Origin: Tsuneonella deserti | GTDB taxonomy: Bacteria; Pseudomonadota; Alphaproteobacteria; Sphingomonadales; Sphingomonadaceae | Length of the DNA stretch: 64,000 nt | Reading direction: 5' to 3' | Assembly: GCF_014644315.1 (NCBI RefSeq) | Contig: NZ_BMKL01000001.1 | Coordinates: forward strand, 1,189,001-1,253,000 | Shown: positions 36,020 through 45,315 of the stretch, piece after piece | How positions within the stretch are numbered: position 1 is the stretch's first letter | Layout of the letters: the number at the start of each line of letters is the position of its first letter | The notes under the pieces: model-generated | What the model was told of the DNA's origin: nothing | Database searches by the model: none | What the model saw: only the letters and a program-made list of their open reading frames with translations | Translations under genes and position numbers: made by a program

Positions 36020-37238
36020 CGCGCACAGCTTCGCTTGCCGAGCAACCAACCATCTCCGCCAGCGGCGCGAGAACTGCGTCCCAGCTCATGCTTTCAATGA
36101 CGAAATGTCGCGCTGCCACGCCCATCGCGTGCCGGGCGGGCGGGTCATCAAGCAGCCGCAACACATGGGCGGCCAGCGATGCGTTATCCTCGCCCACCGC
36201 ATAATGGATGCCGTCGGACCCGCCGATGCCCTCTGCCGCGGCCGGAGTCAGGAGCACCGGCCTTGCCATCGCCATCGCTTCGAGCACCTTGTTCTGGATC
36301 CCGCGGGCAATCGTCAGCGGCGCGATGACGAGATTCGCGGCTGCCACGAACGGCCGCACATCGGGCACTTCGCCCCAGACCCTGGTGCCATGGAGCCCTT
36401 CGAGTGACCGGACTTGAGCCGAAGGCGCTCGACCGACGACGTGGAAGCGCGCTTGCGGGTATACAGCTCTGACGGACGGCATCAGATCGCGGGCAGTACG
36501 CTCCGCGGCTGCGATATTCGGTGGATAGTCCATCTGCCCGGTAAAGACGAGATTGGGCCCGGGTGCCGCGGCCAGAGCGGAATGGGGCTCAACGACATCG
36601 GGATGGAAGAAGGTGGCGTCCACGCCGTTGCCCAGCGCGCGGACATTGACTGCCCCGCTCCCCGCGCGGCCACGGAAAAGCGCTGCTTCGGCCTCGCTCA
36701 CCAGCAATGTCGTGGAGGCCCGTCGGGCGAGCCGGGCTTCCTCCGCCGCCAGCAGGCGCCCTTCCCGTGCATCTATCCATCGTCGCGGTGGGGAGCCTTT
36801 CGCCGCGTAAGCCTCGAACTTCGCGGAGTCGACATCGCACAGGTCGACTACCACGCGCCCGGCATAGCTGGCCGGCACGTACTGCCCCATCTGGCCGGAA
36901 AACACGAATATCGCCTCGATTGGGCGGGCGGACAGCGTGTGATCGATCCATTTGCGCAGCCGGGGGCTGAAGAATGCCGCAAGGCTTACAGGTTCGCCGG
37001 CGATAAGCGCGCGCAGCCCGGCGAGCGGCAGATTGGCCCGGCGGCCGGCGAGGCAATAACTTGCCGCGACTTTTGCCAGCATCGGCTCGGCGGCGAAGTC
37101 CGCTTCGGTTTCTCCCAAGGTGGCGACGTGAACCGGGCCCAGGCGTGCAAGCGCCTTAAGAAGGTGGTGCGAACGGATCTTGTCCCCCCGGTCGGGCGGG
37201 AAAGGGATCCGGTGGGCGATGAACAAAATCTCGCCCAT
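36009..37238 (-). CDS. XrtA-associated glycosyltransferase (sugar transferase, PEP-CTERM/EpsH1 type)
   Basis: A GT-B glycosyltransferase of 409 residues. The N-terminal domain opens ILFIAHRIPFPPDRGDKIRS, a recognisable feature of the PEP-CTERM-associated group; the C-terminal domain has FTGQMDYPPNIAA, HVVGRAPSAQVR and the acceptor/donor loop APLTIARGIQNKVLEAMAMARP. It should add one sugar during assembly of the lipid-linked repeat unit at the cytoplasmic face. The start overlaps the FemAB gene stop as TAATG. Confidence 0.9.
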   Translation of the reverse strand: MGEILFIAHRIPFPPDRGDKIRSHHLLKALARLGPVHVATLGETEADFAAEPMLAKVAASYCLAGRRANLPLAGLRALIAGEPVSLAAFFSPRLRKWIDHTLSARPIEAIFVFSGQMGQYVPASYAGRVVVDLCDVDSAKFEAYAAKGSPPRRWIDAREGRLLAAEEARLARRASTTLLVSEAEAALFRGRAGSGAVNVRALGNGVDATFFHPDVVEPHSALAAAPGPNLVFTGQMDYPPNIAAAERTARDLMPSVRAVYPQARFHVVGRAPSAQVRSLEGLHGTRVWGEVPDVRPFVAAANLVIAPLTIARGIQNKVLEAMAMARPVLLTPAAAEGIGGSDGIHYAVGEDNASLAAHVLRLLDDPPARHAMGVAARHFVIESMSWDAVLAPLAEMVGCSASEAVRDAA

Positions 37239-38302
37239 TAGGCGAGGCCTCTTGCAATCCGCGGCCCGAGGCGGTTTGCCACGGCCAGCGGCAGGCGTTT
37301 CCACATCGCGATCTTGCCAGAATAGCTTTCACTTGTGGGATCGACGTCTCTCGCGGCGCTGCCGGGCGCGCTCCAAACCGCGTAGTTCAACGGAGTGGGT
37401 TCGAAGCCCCAATTCTTTTTGTAGGCATATGCGCCGCTACCCACCTTGGAGCGACCGAAATCGAACGTATGGCATCCACGCTCGCGCGCATGGCGCATCA
37501 GTTCGAAGTAGAGCCGTTCGTTTGCCCGCGTCGCCCGCGCGGTAAATGTTCCGCCTCCCCAATACGGCATTGCGACGCCGCGATGGTAAAGCGTCAGCAC
37601 ACTCGCGATCGGCTTGTCCTGCAGGCAAAGCGTCAGGGTGTCGGCATCTTTGCCGAAATGATCGAGAACAGCGTCGAACAGCGAACGCGGGAACACGGGC
37701 GTGCCCAGATTGCGTACGCTTTCGGCATAGACGGAGAAATGGGCAGCCCGATCGCAGTTGCCGTTGCCAGTTCTGACGGTGAACGCCTGCTCCAGTCCTT
37801 TTCGGACCTCAGCCCTTTGCTTGCGCGGAATGGACGAAAGCTGGGCGGCATCGTCGCTGGAGAGCGGTGCCAAAAAGTTGGCATGTTTGCCCGTTTGGCG
37901 CGCCCAATCTGCCGGAATATGACCACCCCGGATCTCGACCGACGCGCACGACAGCCTGACGGCGAGTTCGGTTGCGGCCTCCAGCAGCCGTGTCGCCTCG
38001 CAATTGGTTTCGGCCAAGGGGCCGCCAGCCACTCCGAAGCCGCTGGAAACCAGTGCGGCCGGGAAGAACGGGGAGCGTGCTTCGACGAGCGGCAGCCAAC
38101 CCGTAATCACACCATGCCGCTCGGCGACGAGGCCGCAGGCGCGTTGTCCGGTTCCCTGTTCGATGGCCAGCAGCCACGCCGGCCGGTGAAAGGGCGTAGC
38201 GCATCTGTCGTCAAGAAATCCTTCGACCCGTGACGCTTCCCAACGATCCCGCAGATCCGCTATCCTGACGACAAGACTGGACGATGCGAACGGCGCGTTC
38301 AT
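37238..38302 (-). CDS. FemAB-family XrtA/PEP-CTERM system-associated protein
   Basis: A 354-residue protein with the double-GNAT fold of FemAB aminoacyl transferases; the family normally transfers an amino acid from aminoacyl-tRNA to a cell-wall or glycan acceptor. Recognised by its place in the locus and by segments such as DDRCATPFHRPAWLLAIEQ near the start, PRKQRAEVRKGLEQ in the middle, and HTFDFGRSKVGSGAYAYKKN near the end. The true donor and acceptor are unknown. Start at 38302 overlaps the deacetylase stop (ATGA). Confidence 0.88.
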   Translation of the reverse strand: MNAPFASSSLVVRIADLRDRWEASRVEGFLDDRCATPFHRPAWLLAIEQGTGQRACGLVAERHGVITGWLPLVEARSPFFPAALVSSGFGVAGGPLAETNCEATRLLEAATELAVRLSCASVEIRGGHIPADWARQTGKHANFLAPLSSDDAAQLSSIPRKQRAEVRKGLEQAFTVRTGNGNCDRAAHFSVYAESVRNLGTPVFPRSLFDAVLDHFGKDADTLTLCLQDKPIASVLTLYHRGVAMPYWGGGTFTARATRANERLYFELMRHARERGCHTFDFGRSKVGSGAYAYKKNWGFEPTPLNYAVWSAPGSAARDVDPTSESYSGKIAMWKRLPLAVANRLGPRIARGLA

Positions 38303-39186
38303 GCGGCAAGGTTCGTTGCCAGCGCCGCTTCGCGGCTCGCGAGTTCGTCCATCCGGCCCCACGCGAACTCGTGCACAAGCTCTCTCAGCTTGACGGCCAT
38401 CTTGTCGAGACCGGTGTAGTGCCGCAGCTTCGACCGGACGGGCGCGTCGGGCACTTTGGGCTGCGCCGGGTCGATCTCCCAAGGATGGAAGTAAAACACT
38501 GCCGGTCGGCGGGCCTGCCGGTTCACCTGGCGTATCGCCCACCGGCTGAAGCCATACGGAAGGACGCGAAAGAAGCCGCCACCACCCGCCGCCACGCGCC
38601 TGCCTCCCAGAATGGCAGTCGTGACCGGAATTTCCAGCAAGGGATGATCGGGCCGCGGACTGAAGGCGAACCGGGGCGCTTCGGGCCACCCATAATGATC
38701 ATGGGCGACCGGCGCGACCGACGAGCTATATATGTAGCCCTGATCCGCCAGCACTTCGTAGGCCCAAGGGGTGCGGTGGTCGATCGAGAAGCTCGGCGCG
38801 CGATACCCCGTAATGCGGGTGCCGCTCGCGTCTTCCAGCACCTTGCGAGCCGCGGAGATATCCTCGGCGAAACCGTCCCGCCCCAAAGTGAACACCCTCG
38901 CATGGTCCCACCCGTGGCTGGCGACTTCATGGCCCGCCTCGGCAATCCGGCGGATGAGCGAGGGGTTCTTGCGAGCCACCCATCCGAGAGTGAAGAACGT
39001 CGCCTTGACCTGCGCCTCGTCGAAAAGATCGAGGATGCGCAGCACGTTGTCTTCTACTCGCAGAGGCAGGCGGTCCCAGGTGCTGCGCTCGATGACATTC
39101 TCGAACGCGCCAACCTGGAACCAGTCCTCCACGTCAACGGAGAGACCGTTGACGATGCAAGAGGAAGGGACGGCGCCGACCGGCAT
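38299..39186 (-). CDS. XrtA system polysaccharide deacetylase
   Basis: NodB-homology deacetylase of 295 residues. The metal-site aspartate is in GLSVDVEDWFQ, the histidine pair in EVASHGWDH, and the active-site strand in YRAPSFSIDHRTPWAYEVL. It would remove N-acetyl groups from sugars of the exopolysaccharide. The family in these loci lacks an obvious signal peptide, as here, so the side of the membrane on which it acts is not certain. Coupled to the FemAB gene by a four-base overlap. Confidence 0.92.
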   Translation of the reverse strand: MPVGAVPSSCIVNGLSVDVEDWFQVGAFENVIERSTWDRLPLRVEDNVLRILDLFDEAQVKATFFTLGWVARKNPSLIRRIAEAGHEVASHGWDHARVFTLGRDGFAEDISAARKVLEDASGTRITGYRAPSFSIDHRTPWAYEVLADQGYIYSSSVAPVAHDHYGWPEAPRFAFSPRPDHPLLEIPVTTAILGGRRVAAGGGGFFRVLPYGFSRWAIRQVNRQARRPAVFYFHPWEIDPAQPKVPDAPVRSKLRHYTGLDKMAVKLRELVHEFAWGRMDELASREAALATNLAA

Positions 39187-39202
39187 GCCTGCCAGCCTTT
39201 CC

Positions 39203-40336
39203 TCAGGCCGCTTCGCGGGGCGCTTCGCCCTCGAACCATTCGATCAGCATGGTGAGCACGTGCCGGACGGCACGGTCCTGTTCGGCAACCTGCAACTCGA
39301 TGTTCTCGATACGCTCCGCCCACTCGGAAGGGAGCGCGGATCGGTCGGTGATCGCCGCTGAAAGCTTCGCAATCGCCGCGTCGAGGCTGCGGATCTGCTC
39401 GTCATGGTTCGCAATAATCGTCTTCATCACCCCGGCTTCAGGGACGGAGGGCGGAGCGGGCGATTGAGGGGCCGTGGGCGGCTCTGTGCGAGGTGCAGAC
39501 CCAGCTGGCGAGGTGCGACCGGCGCTGTCGGCCTCCATCTCGGTCAAGACAGCCGCGAGCATCTCGACGTCGATCTCGTCGCGCTGCTCGACTGCGCCCA
39601 GCAGCATGAGCCTGCTCATCACCTGGTTGACGCGACGCGGGATTCCGCCAGTCGCTTGGTATATCGCGGGGAAGACATCCGGATCGAAGGCAGGGTTGCC
39701 GGTCCAGCCGACGCATTGAAGCCGGTGGACCACGTATGGCTCTATCTCGCCCGAGGCCATTGCCTCGAGGTGATGCGCTGCGATGACGCGCTGGCGCAGC
39801 TGCTCGAGTGATGGGCTGGCTGCAAGCATGTCCTTGAACTCGGGTTGGCCGAGAAGAAGGATCTGCAGGAGGGGATGCGCGCCGAGCTGGAAATTCGAAA
39901 GCATGCGCAGCTCTTCCAGGGCTTCGACGCTGAGATTCTGGGACTCGTCGACAACCAGCAGGCAGCGACGCCCCGCCCTGGCTTCTTCGTGAAGAAAACC
40001 TTCGATCGCTGCGAGTGCGGAAGCCTTGTCATGTCCTTCGACCGCCAGCCTGAAACTCTGTGCGGCGAGATGAACCAGCTCTTCGCCATCGAGGTTGCTG
40101 GTGACGATTTGCCCGACCGTGAGCTGTGCAGGATCCACCTTGCGCATGAGGTGCCCGACGAGCGTGGACTTGCCCGCGCCAACCTCGCCGGTGATCACCA
40201 TGAAGCCCTCGCCCTGCGCGAGACCGTAACCGAGGTAGCTGAGCGCCTTCCGGTGAGTTGCGCTCTCGAAAAAGAATGCGGGATCGGGCGTAAGCTGAAA
40301 TGGGCGTCCGGTCAGGCCGTAGAAGTTGTCGAACAT
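39203..40336 (-). CDS. XrtA/PEP-CTERM system-associated ATPase (ExeA-like)
   Basis: A 377-residue AAA ATPase similar to ExeA/GspA. It begins MFDNFYGLTGRPFQLTPDP, has a Walker A GEVGAGKST near residue 50 and a Walker B RCLLVVDESQNL near 125. A Pro/Ser/Ala-rich linker (about 290-315) leads to a C-terminal helical stretch that may form a coiled coil. In this locus it is thought to energise assembly or secretion of the polymer. It lies 20 nt after the outer-membrane protein gene. Confidence 0.92.
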   Translation of the reverse strand: MFDNFYGLTGRPFQLTPDPAFFFESATHRKALSYLGYGLAQGEGFMVITGEVGAGKSTLVGHLMRKVDPAQLTVGQIVTSNLDGEELVHLAAQSFRLAVEGHDKASALAAIEGFLHEEARAGRRCLLVVDESQNLSVEALEELRMLSNFQLGAHPLLQILLLGQPEFKDMLAASPSLEQLRQRVIAAHHLEAMASGEIEPYVVHRLQCVGWTGNPAFDPDVFPAIYQATGGIPRRVNQVMSRLMLLGAVEQRDEIDVEMLAAVLTEMEADSAGRTSPAGSAPRTEPPTAPQSPAPPSVPEAGVMKTIIANHDEQIRSLDAAIAKLSAAITDRSALPSEWAERIENIELQVAEQDRAVRHVLTMLIEWFEGEAPREAA

Positions 40337-40356
40337 CGTCTCTTTTTCCTAGCCTT

Positions 40357-41988
40357 TTAGAAGTCGTACCGCAGGCCGAGCAGTGCCGATGCAGTGGTGA
40401 GGTCCTCGCCGGCGAGAGAGCTGTCCAGGCTGTCCACACCGACTGCCGCGTTGGCCGACAAACCGTAAAGCAGGTAACGCCGGTATGCTGCCGAAGCGCC
40501 GATGGCAGTCGCATCTCCTGCCCCGGCGAAGCCACTCGTGATCCAGTTGGCGTAAGCGTTGACATTGAAGGCCGAACGCGCGTCGATCTGTCCGGACAGG
40601 TAAGCCGCAGCCCAGACGCTTTCGTCGATCACCCCGTTGGCAATGGCGAGCACGGTGCCGGGCGCGGCAATGAACTTGCGGCGATCGTATCCCAGTCCCA
40701 CGCCCGCGCTCATCCGGCCAAGCTGGCGGGAATAGCTTGCCGCCATCCCTCGTCCTCTGAACACTGCCGAGCGGACCGAACCGAGTACACCTGTGAGGCA
40801 GTTGCTTCCCTGCAGACTCGCTACGCAACCGGTCACCTCGCCCGTGATCGGGTTGCGGTTGGCGGCGAAATCGGTCGGCAAAGCGACAAGCGCGTTATTG
40901 AGCTGTCCGCCGAAGCCGGACAGCCCGTCGTAAACGGCCAGGTTGACCGAGCTGCGCGTGTCCGGTGCCCAGGCGAAACTTCCGTAATAAGTCAGGGAGT
41001 CGTAGCGCCGACCGATATGCGCCTCGGCGGAGGTGCGGCTGCTTGGCCGCCACATCACGCCGACATCCCAGATGATCCCGACCACGTCGTAAGCCAGTTT
41101 GCGGGGGGCGTTGTCGTCCGTGACGAAACGGCCATCAGCTCCCACCACGGGGTTGCCGCCGGCGTCCCGCAAGGCGTCCCGGCTCGATACCTCGACGTCT
41201 TCGTAGCCCACGCCTCCGACGGCGGCGAGCGAGGGCGTTAATGGAACGCTTACATCGGCCCGCACGTGCAGGTCGCGCACCCGCTGGTCCAGGTTCGACA
41301 CGTCTTCCTGGTAAGCCCCGCCGCCGATGCCGAGTCCAACCGGCAGCGGCGCGCCCGGACGCGTGCCGACGTGCACACCCGCCCTTTGAGCAACGCTCTC
41401 GTCGAACACATCGAGCACCGGTGCACCCGGCGCTGTGGCAGCGACGTCTGGGCCGTCAACGCGGGTGTACCCGATCCGGTAGTTGGCGTTGATCTCGGCG
41501 TCCCCCGCACTCGTGTGGACGGAAGGACCAGCATATGCCGAATAGACCTGGCTTGCGCCATCGCGCCTGGACCCGGCGCCGACAGTGGCGCCGCCGTTTG
41601 CATTGATCCGTGTGCGCGTCGCGAGAGCTCCGCCCTCGACCGTGACCGCGCGGGGGACCACGCTGGCATAGCCGCGCGCGACTCCCGAGAGCGTAGAGCT
41701 GTCCGACACGCTGCTGTCGTAGCCGAAAGTCCTTTCGTACCTGATCGAAGCCGAGCCGCCGTTGTTGCGGCCCTGAACCCCGGCGTCGACCCCGACCGCC
41801 ACCTGGGTGTAGGTTACGGTGTCGCTGCCCGGCGAAAGCTCCGAGGTGAGAACCTGGTTTGCTTCGATGTACGGTGCGACGCTCACTTGTCGCGTGCGTT
41901 GACCGGTGTTCCCTTCCTCAGCGAACGAGGGCACGGCGCAGATCGCGACCGCCAGTCCTAACGCCGCACGGTAAGTCCGCGCTTTCAT
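40357..41988 (-). CDS. PEP-CTERM system-associated outer-membrane protein
   Basis: A 543-residue exported protein with a signal peptide ending near AVPSFAEE. The rest is a chain of alternating beta strands with aromatic/Phe end (LLGLRYDF), the standard outer-membrane barrel terminus. It matches the family of large beta-barrel proteins always found with XrtA loci, presumed to be the exit porin or a scaffold for the polymer. Only two cysteines are present in the mature part (GCVASLQGSNC). The start at 41988 lies four bases after the autokinase stop. Confidence 0.85.
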   Translation of the reverse strand: MKARTYRAALGLAVAICAVPSFAEEGNTGQRTRQVSVAPYIEANQVLTSELSPGSDTVTYTQVAVGVDAGVQGRNNGGSASIRYERTFGYDSSVSDSSTLSGVARGYASVVPRAVTVEGGALATRTRINANGGATVGAGSRRDGASQVYSAYAGPSVHTSAGDAEINANYRIGYTRVDGPDVAATAPGAPVLDVFDESVAQRAGVHVGTRPGAPLPVGLGIGGGAYQEDVSNLDQRVRDLHVRADVSVPLTPSLAAVGGVGYEDVEVSSRDALRDAGGNPVVGADGRFVTDDNAPRKLAYDVVGIIWDVGVMWRPSSRTSAEAHIGRRYDSLTYYGSFAWAPDTRSSVNLAVYDGLSGFGGQLNNALVALPTDFAANRNPITGEVTGCVASLQGSNCLTGVLGSVRSAVFRGRGMAASYSRQLGRMSAGVGLGYDRRKFIAAPGTVLAIANGVIDESVWAAAYLSGQIDARSAFNVNAYANWITSGFAGAGDATAIGASAAYRRYLLYGLSANAAVGVDSLDSSLAGEDLTTASALLGLRYDF

Positions 41989-41992
41989 GAGC

Positions 41993-42994
41993 TTACCCCT
42001 CGTACCCGTAATAGGTGCCGAAGCGGCGTCCGCTCGGGCTGAAATGCGTTCCATTGAGGATGAACTTGATGTCCGGGCATGCGCCAAGAAGCTGCACCGC
42101 ATCTTCAAGCGCGCTGCGGCCGGTCCTGTCCGCGCGCGCAACGAGGATCGCCTGGCCAACGTGACGGGCAAGATCGGCTGCGGGGGATGCGGCCAACGCC
42201 GGCGGGCTGTCGAAGATCAAGATCCGATGAGGTGCCCCCCGCGTCAGGCGATCCAGCACTTCCGCCGTACGCGCGCTGGCGAGCCATTCACTGTCCGCGG
42301 TCGTTCTGCTGCCCGCGGGAAGCACGAACAGGCCCGGGATGTCGGTTGCAAGGACGAGATTTTCCACCGGGAGAGCCGGATCGGCAAGGGCATCCATCAG
42401 GCCCGGGCCTTGCGGCAGGCCCAGCGTCGAAAGGATGGAGGGCTTGCCAAAGTCGGCATCGATCAGGACCACTTCGCCGTCCCGCTCACCCGCCATGGCG
42501 ATCGCCAGGTTGGTGGCGCAGAAAGTCTTTCCATCGCCGGGTAGCGGAGAACACACCAGAATGCGCCGCGACGCCGCGCTGGCATTCGCAGCGGCAAGCA
42601 CCTGGCGCTTGATGATGCGGAATTCCTCGAGCAACGCCGTGGCGCCTGCTTCCGGGACGATCATGCCGAGATCGTACAGGCGGTCGCGATCGATCGGATG
42701 GCGCTCGCCGCCCAACTCCACTGCCGGTTCTTCGATCCGGTTAGCGGTCGCGACGGGTTCCTTTCCGCTTCGTTGGGCAGGCTCGACTTCTGGCACGGCA
42801 TGAGGTGTGGGAGGCGCCGCCTGCCGGGCCGGACGCGGCGGTGTGCGCCTGGGTAGTTCCGGCGCCAAGATTTGCGGGACAGGAGCGGACCGGAAGGGCT
42901 CGAGCGCGAACGCGCCGCTGGCACGTTCGAACAGCGATGAAGCGGCTTGATCTGGTCCCGTGCGAGGAAGGGGGATCTTGCTATGTTCGGTCAT
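41993..42994 (-). CDS. XrtA-associated tyrosine autokinase
   Basis: A BY-kinase of 333 residues that controls polymer length with its membrane partner, the chain-length protein encoded just upstream. A disordered Pro-rich region (about 35-95) precedes the kinase domain with Walker A SPLPGDGKT near residue 150, Walker A' LIDADFGKPS and Walker B ILIFDSPP. The C-terminus GTYYGYEG contains the tyrosines expected to be phosphorylated. Separate from, not fused to, the chain-length protein. Confidence 0.92.
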   Translation of the reverse strand: MTEHSKIPLPRTGPDQAASSLFERASGAFALEPFRSAPVPQILAPELPRRTPPRPARQAAPPTPHAVPEVEPAQRSGKEPVATANRIEEPAVELGGERHPIDRDRLYDLGMIVPEAGATALLEEFRIIKRQVLAAANASAASRRILVCSPLPGDGKTFCATNLAIAMAGERDGEVVLIDADFGKPSILSTLGLPQGPGLMDALADPALPVENLVLATDIPGLFVLPAGSRTTADSEWLASARTAEVLDRLTRGAPHRILIFDSPPALAASPAADLARHVGQAILVARADRTGRSALEDAVQLLGACPDIKFILNGTHFSPSGRRFGTYYGYEG

Positions 42995-42995
42995 C

Positions 42996-44498
42996 TCAGG
43001 CCACCATTCCGCGCTGGACGAACTCGATCGTCAGCAAGACCACGAAGAGACCCGCCAACGAGGCGCTGCCGGCGTAGAACAGCTTCATGCGCTTGGCCCT
43101 CAAGGCTTTGGCATTCTCGGTCAGGTTTTCCGAAATCGAACCCAGCACCGGCAAATCGAGCGCTCGCTCCAGTGCCGAAGCCGTGGCGAAGGTGGACCGC
43201 ACATGGGAAAGGCCAACTGCCGCCGCGATTCCCGCTCCCAGCCCCGCAACCAGGATGCCGAACAGCAGCAGCGGGCGGTTTGGAGAGGCCGGGTTACGCG
43301 GCGTGGAAGGAGGATCGACGACGTTGAACTTGAAGCTCGACCGCTCGCTCTCGACCTGACCGCGGAGGCGCATTTCCTCGCGGTTCTGAAGGAGTTCGTC
43401 GTACTTCTTCTTGAGTACGTCGTAGTCACGGCTGATGCGGTTTGCCTCTGCGGAGACAGCGGGTTCGCTCGACTGATCGGCCATCGCTCCGGACAGGTCG
43501 GCCTGCAATGCCGCCTTGCGCGCCATGAGGGCCTGGACGTTGGCCTCGCGCTCGGCCTTGATCGATACCAGCGAGCTGTAAGCAGGATTCGGCATTCCGC
43601 CCGTCGCCGCGCCGCCTGCGCGCTGGAGAAGGGCGATCTGGCGCTTCAAAGCGACCACATCGGGATGACTATCGGTGAGCCCGCGGGCCTGCATGGCAGC
43701 AAGCTGCGCCTGCGCCTGGCCCAGTGCGCTCCCTTCGCCGCCCGGTCCCGCCAGGCTTCGCGGAGTGCCCGCGAGCTGCCCGTTTATAGCCGCCAGCGCG
43801 CTCTGTGCCGCGGCGAGGTCCGCGTCGACGCCGCGCACCTCCTGCCGGGTCGCGGCGAGGCGGCCCGAGATGGCAGTGCTCCCGCCGATCAATTCCGGGT
43901 GTGCCGCTTCGAACGCCGACAGCTTGGCCTCGGCAGCTTCGAGTTCGGTCTTGCGCTGCTCGAGCTGCTGGTCGAGGAACACCACAGTCTCGGCAACCTC
44001 TCCGCGATTGCCGGCGATGTTCTCCTCGCGGAAGATATCGATCAGTTTCTGGACGACGTCCTGCGCGAGCTTGGCGTTCTCTGCGTCCGACAGGCTGGAC
44101 TTGCCGACGAGCGCGGTGATCGTGAACAGGTTGTCCTCGACGCTCTCAACCTTGACGCTTTCCGCGAGGCTGGCGACCGTGCGCTCCATCTGCCGCTGGC
44201 TCGAGATGTCCCGGCCCAGGTCGGTGCCGCGAACCACCTTTTCGAGGTTCACCGCGCCGGCGAGCGTCTTGCGCACACGCTCGATCTCGCCCTTTCCGCC
44301 GTTGGCTATCTTGAGCTGGTCAGCGAGTACGTCGTCCAGCTGAACGAAGATGCGAGCCTTCGATTCGTACTTGTTAGGAATCATGGCCACGGCCATCCAG
44401 CCAAGCAGGCAGACGCCCCACGCCACGCCAAGCACCAGCCATCGCCGGTGCCACGCCGATGCCGCTGCGGCACGCAGTTCCTCGAACACCTCGTTCAT
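42996..44498 (-). CDS. XrtA system polysaccharide chain length determinant
   Basis: Wzz-type polysaccharide co-polymerase of 500 residues. Two membrane helices (about 20-38 and 425-445) bracket a large periplasmic part rich in coiled coil, including QQLEQRKTELEAAEAKLSAF. A third hydrophobic stretch (about 472-492) lies near the end. It sets chain length together with the autokinase whose start is one base downstream. The start ATG overlaps the stop of the export gene (TGATG). Confidence 0.92.
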   Translation of the reverse strand: MNEVFEELRAAAASAWHRRWLVLGVAWGVCLLGWMAVAMIPNKYESKARIFVQLDDVLADQLKIANGGKGEIERVRKTLAGAVNLEKVVRGTDLGRDISSQRQMERTVASLAESVKVESVEDNLFTITALVGKSSLSDAENAKLAQDVVQKLIDIFREENIAGNRGEVAETVVFLDQQLEQRKTELEAAEAKLSAFEAAHPELIGGSTAISGRLAATRQEVRGVDADLAAAQSALAAINGQLAGTPRSLAGPGGEGSALGQAQAQLAAMQARGLTDSHPDVVALKRQIALLQRAGGAATGGMPNPAYSSLVSIKAEREANVQALMARKAALQADLSGAMADQSSEPAVSAEANRISRDYDVLKKKYDELLQNREEMRLRGQVESERSSFKFNVVDPPSTPRNPASPNRPLLLFGILVAGLGAGIAAAVGLSHVRSTFATASALERALDLPVLGSISENLTENAKALRAKRMKLFYAGSASLAGLFVVLLTIEFVQRGMVA

Positions 44499-45142
44499 CA
44501 GAACATGCTTTCCGGAATGATGATGACATCGCCGGGCTGCAGCATGACGTTGGCACGGCTTTCGCCCTTCTTGAGCAGGTCGCCGAGCCGCAGCCCGAAC
44601 TCGCGCTGTCGGCCGGCCTGCTTGTCGAAGCGGATCAGCTTGGCGCGGTTACCGGCAGCGAACTCGCTCAGGCCGCCCACGGCGATCATCGCGTCGAGCA
44701 CGGTCATGTTCGCGCGGTAGGGGATGCTCGCCGGCTTTTCCGTCGCTCCGATTATCCGGACCTGCTGGCTGAAGGTACCGGCGAAGTTGGTGACGATGAC
44801 GCTGACCAGCGGATCTTCGATGTACTGCGAGAGCTGCAGCCGCATGTCCTCCGCCAGCATCGCCGGGGTCTTTCCTACCGCGGGCATGTCGTTGACGAGC
44901 GGCGTGGTAATGCGTCCGTCCGGCCGCACCTGGATCTTTTCCGCGCTCAGTTCGGGATTGCGCCAGACATTGACGGTCAGTTCGTCGAGCGGACCAATCA
45001 CGTAGTCTTCGCCGGGCCCCTCCTGCATCGCCACGAAGGACGCGGGCGGCAATTGGCTGCCGCTGGAAGTGGCACAGCTGCTCAGCGCCAGCGCCGCTAC
45101 AGCCAAGCTGGCGAAAAGATGGGCGGGACGGGAAAAGTGCAT
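44498..45142 (-). CDS. XrtA/PEP-CTERM system exopolysaccharide export lipoprotein (Wza-like)
   Basis: A 214-residue outer-membrane lipoprotein: signal sequence with lipobox LSSC near residue 23, then the polysaccharide export domain (GEDYVIGPLDELTVNVWRNP) and a SLBB-type domain (VRIIGATEKPASIPY ... LQPGDVIIIPES). It would form the exit channel of the export machine. It heads the run of coupled genes wza-wzz-kinase-OMP; the 173-nt gap upstream is the likely promoter region. Confidence 0.92.
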   Translation of the reverse strand: MHFSRPAHLFASLAVAALALSSCATSSGSQLPPASFVAMQEGPGEDYVIGPLDELTVNVWRNPELSAEKIQVRPDGRITTPLVNDMPAVGKTPAMLAEDMRLQLSQYIEDPLVSVIVTNFAGTFSQQVRIIGATEKPASIPYRANMTVLDAMIAVGGLSEFAAGNRAKLIRFDKQAGRQREFGLRLGDLLKKGESRANVMLQPGDVIIIPESMF

Positions 45143-45315
45143 CGATGGATCCTTGCCTCAAGGCGGGCCCATCCGATGATGACCGCCGGGAGCGACCCGG
45201 CGCACCGAACAGGCGCGTATACGGGTCCGCTCTCGCCGAAATTGGTGAAGATACTGTTAGGCTTGAAGCGCCTTGACCCGACCGGTCCCGTGGCGGGACA
45301 GCGTTAGGAGAAACG
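45143..45315 (-). other. Gap before the export operon with two hairpins
   Basis: The 173 nt between the decarboxylase stop and the export-lipoprotein start. It holds a 6-bp hairpin GTCCCG/CGGGAC (45285-45299), possibly ending the decarboxylase transcript, and a 7-bp hairpin CGCCGGG/CCCGGCG (45184-45202) in the likely leader of the export gene. No promoter could be named, and no sigma-54 motif (TGGCAC-N5-TTGC) was seen. Confidence 0.4.
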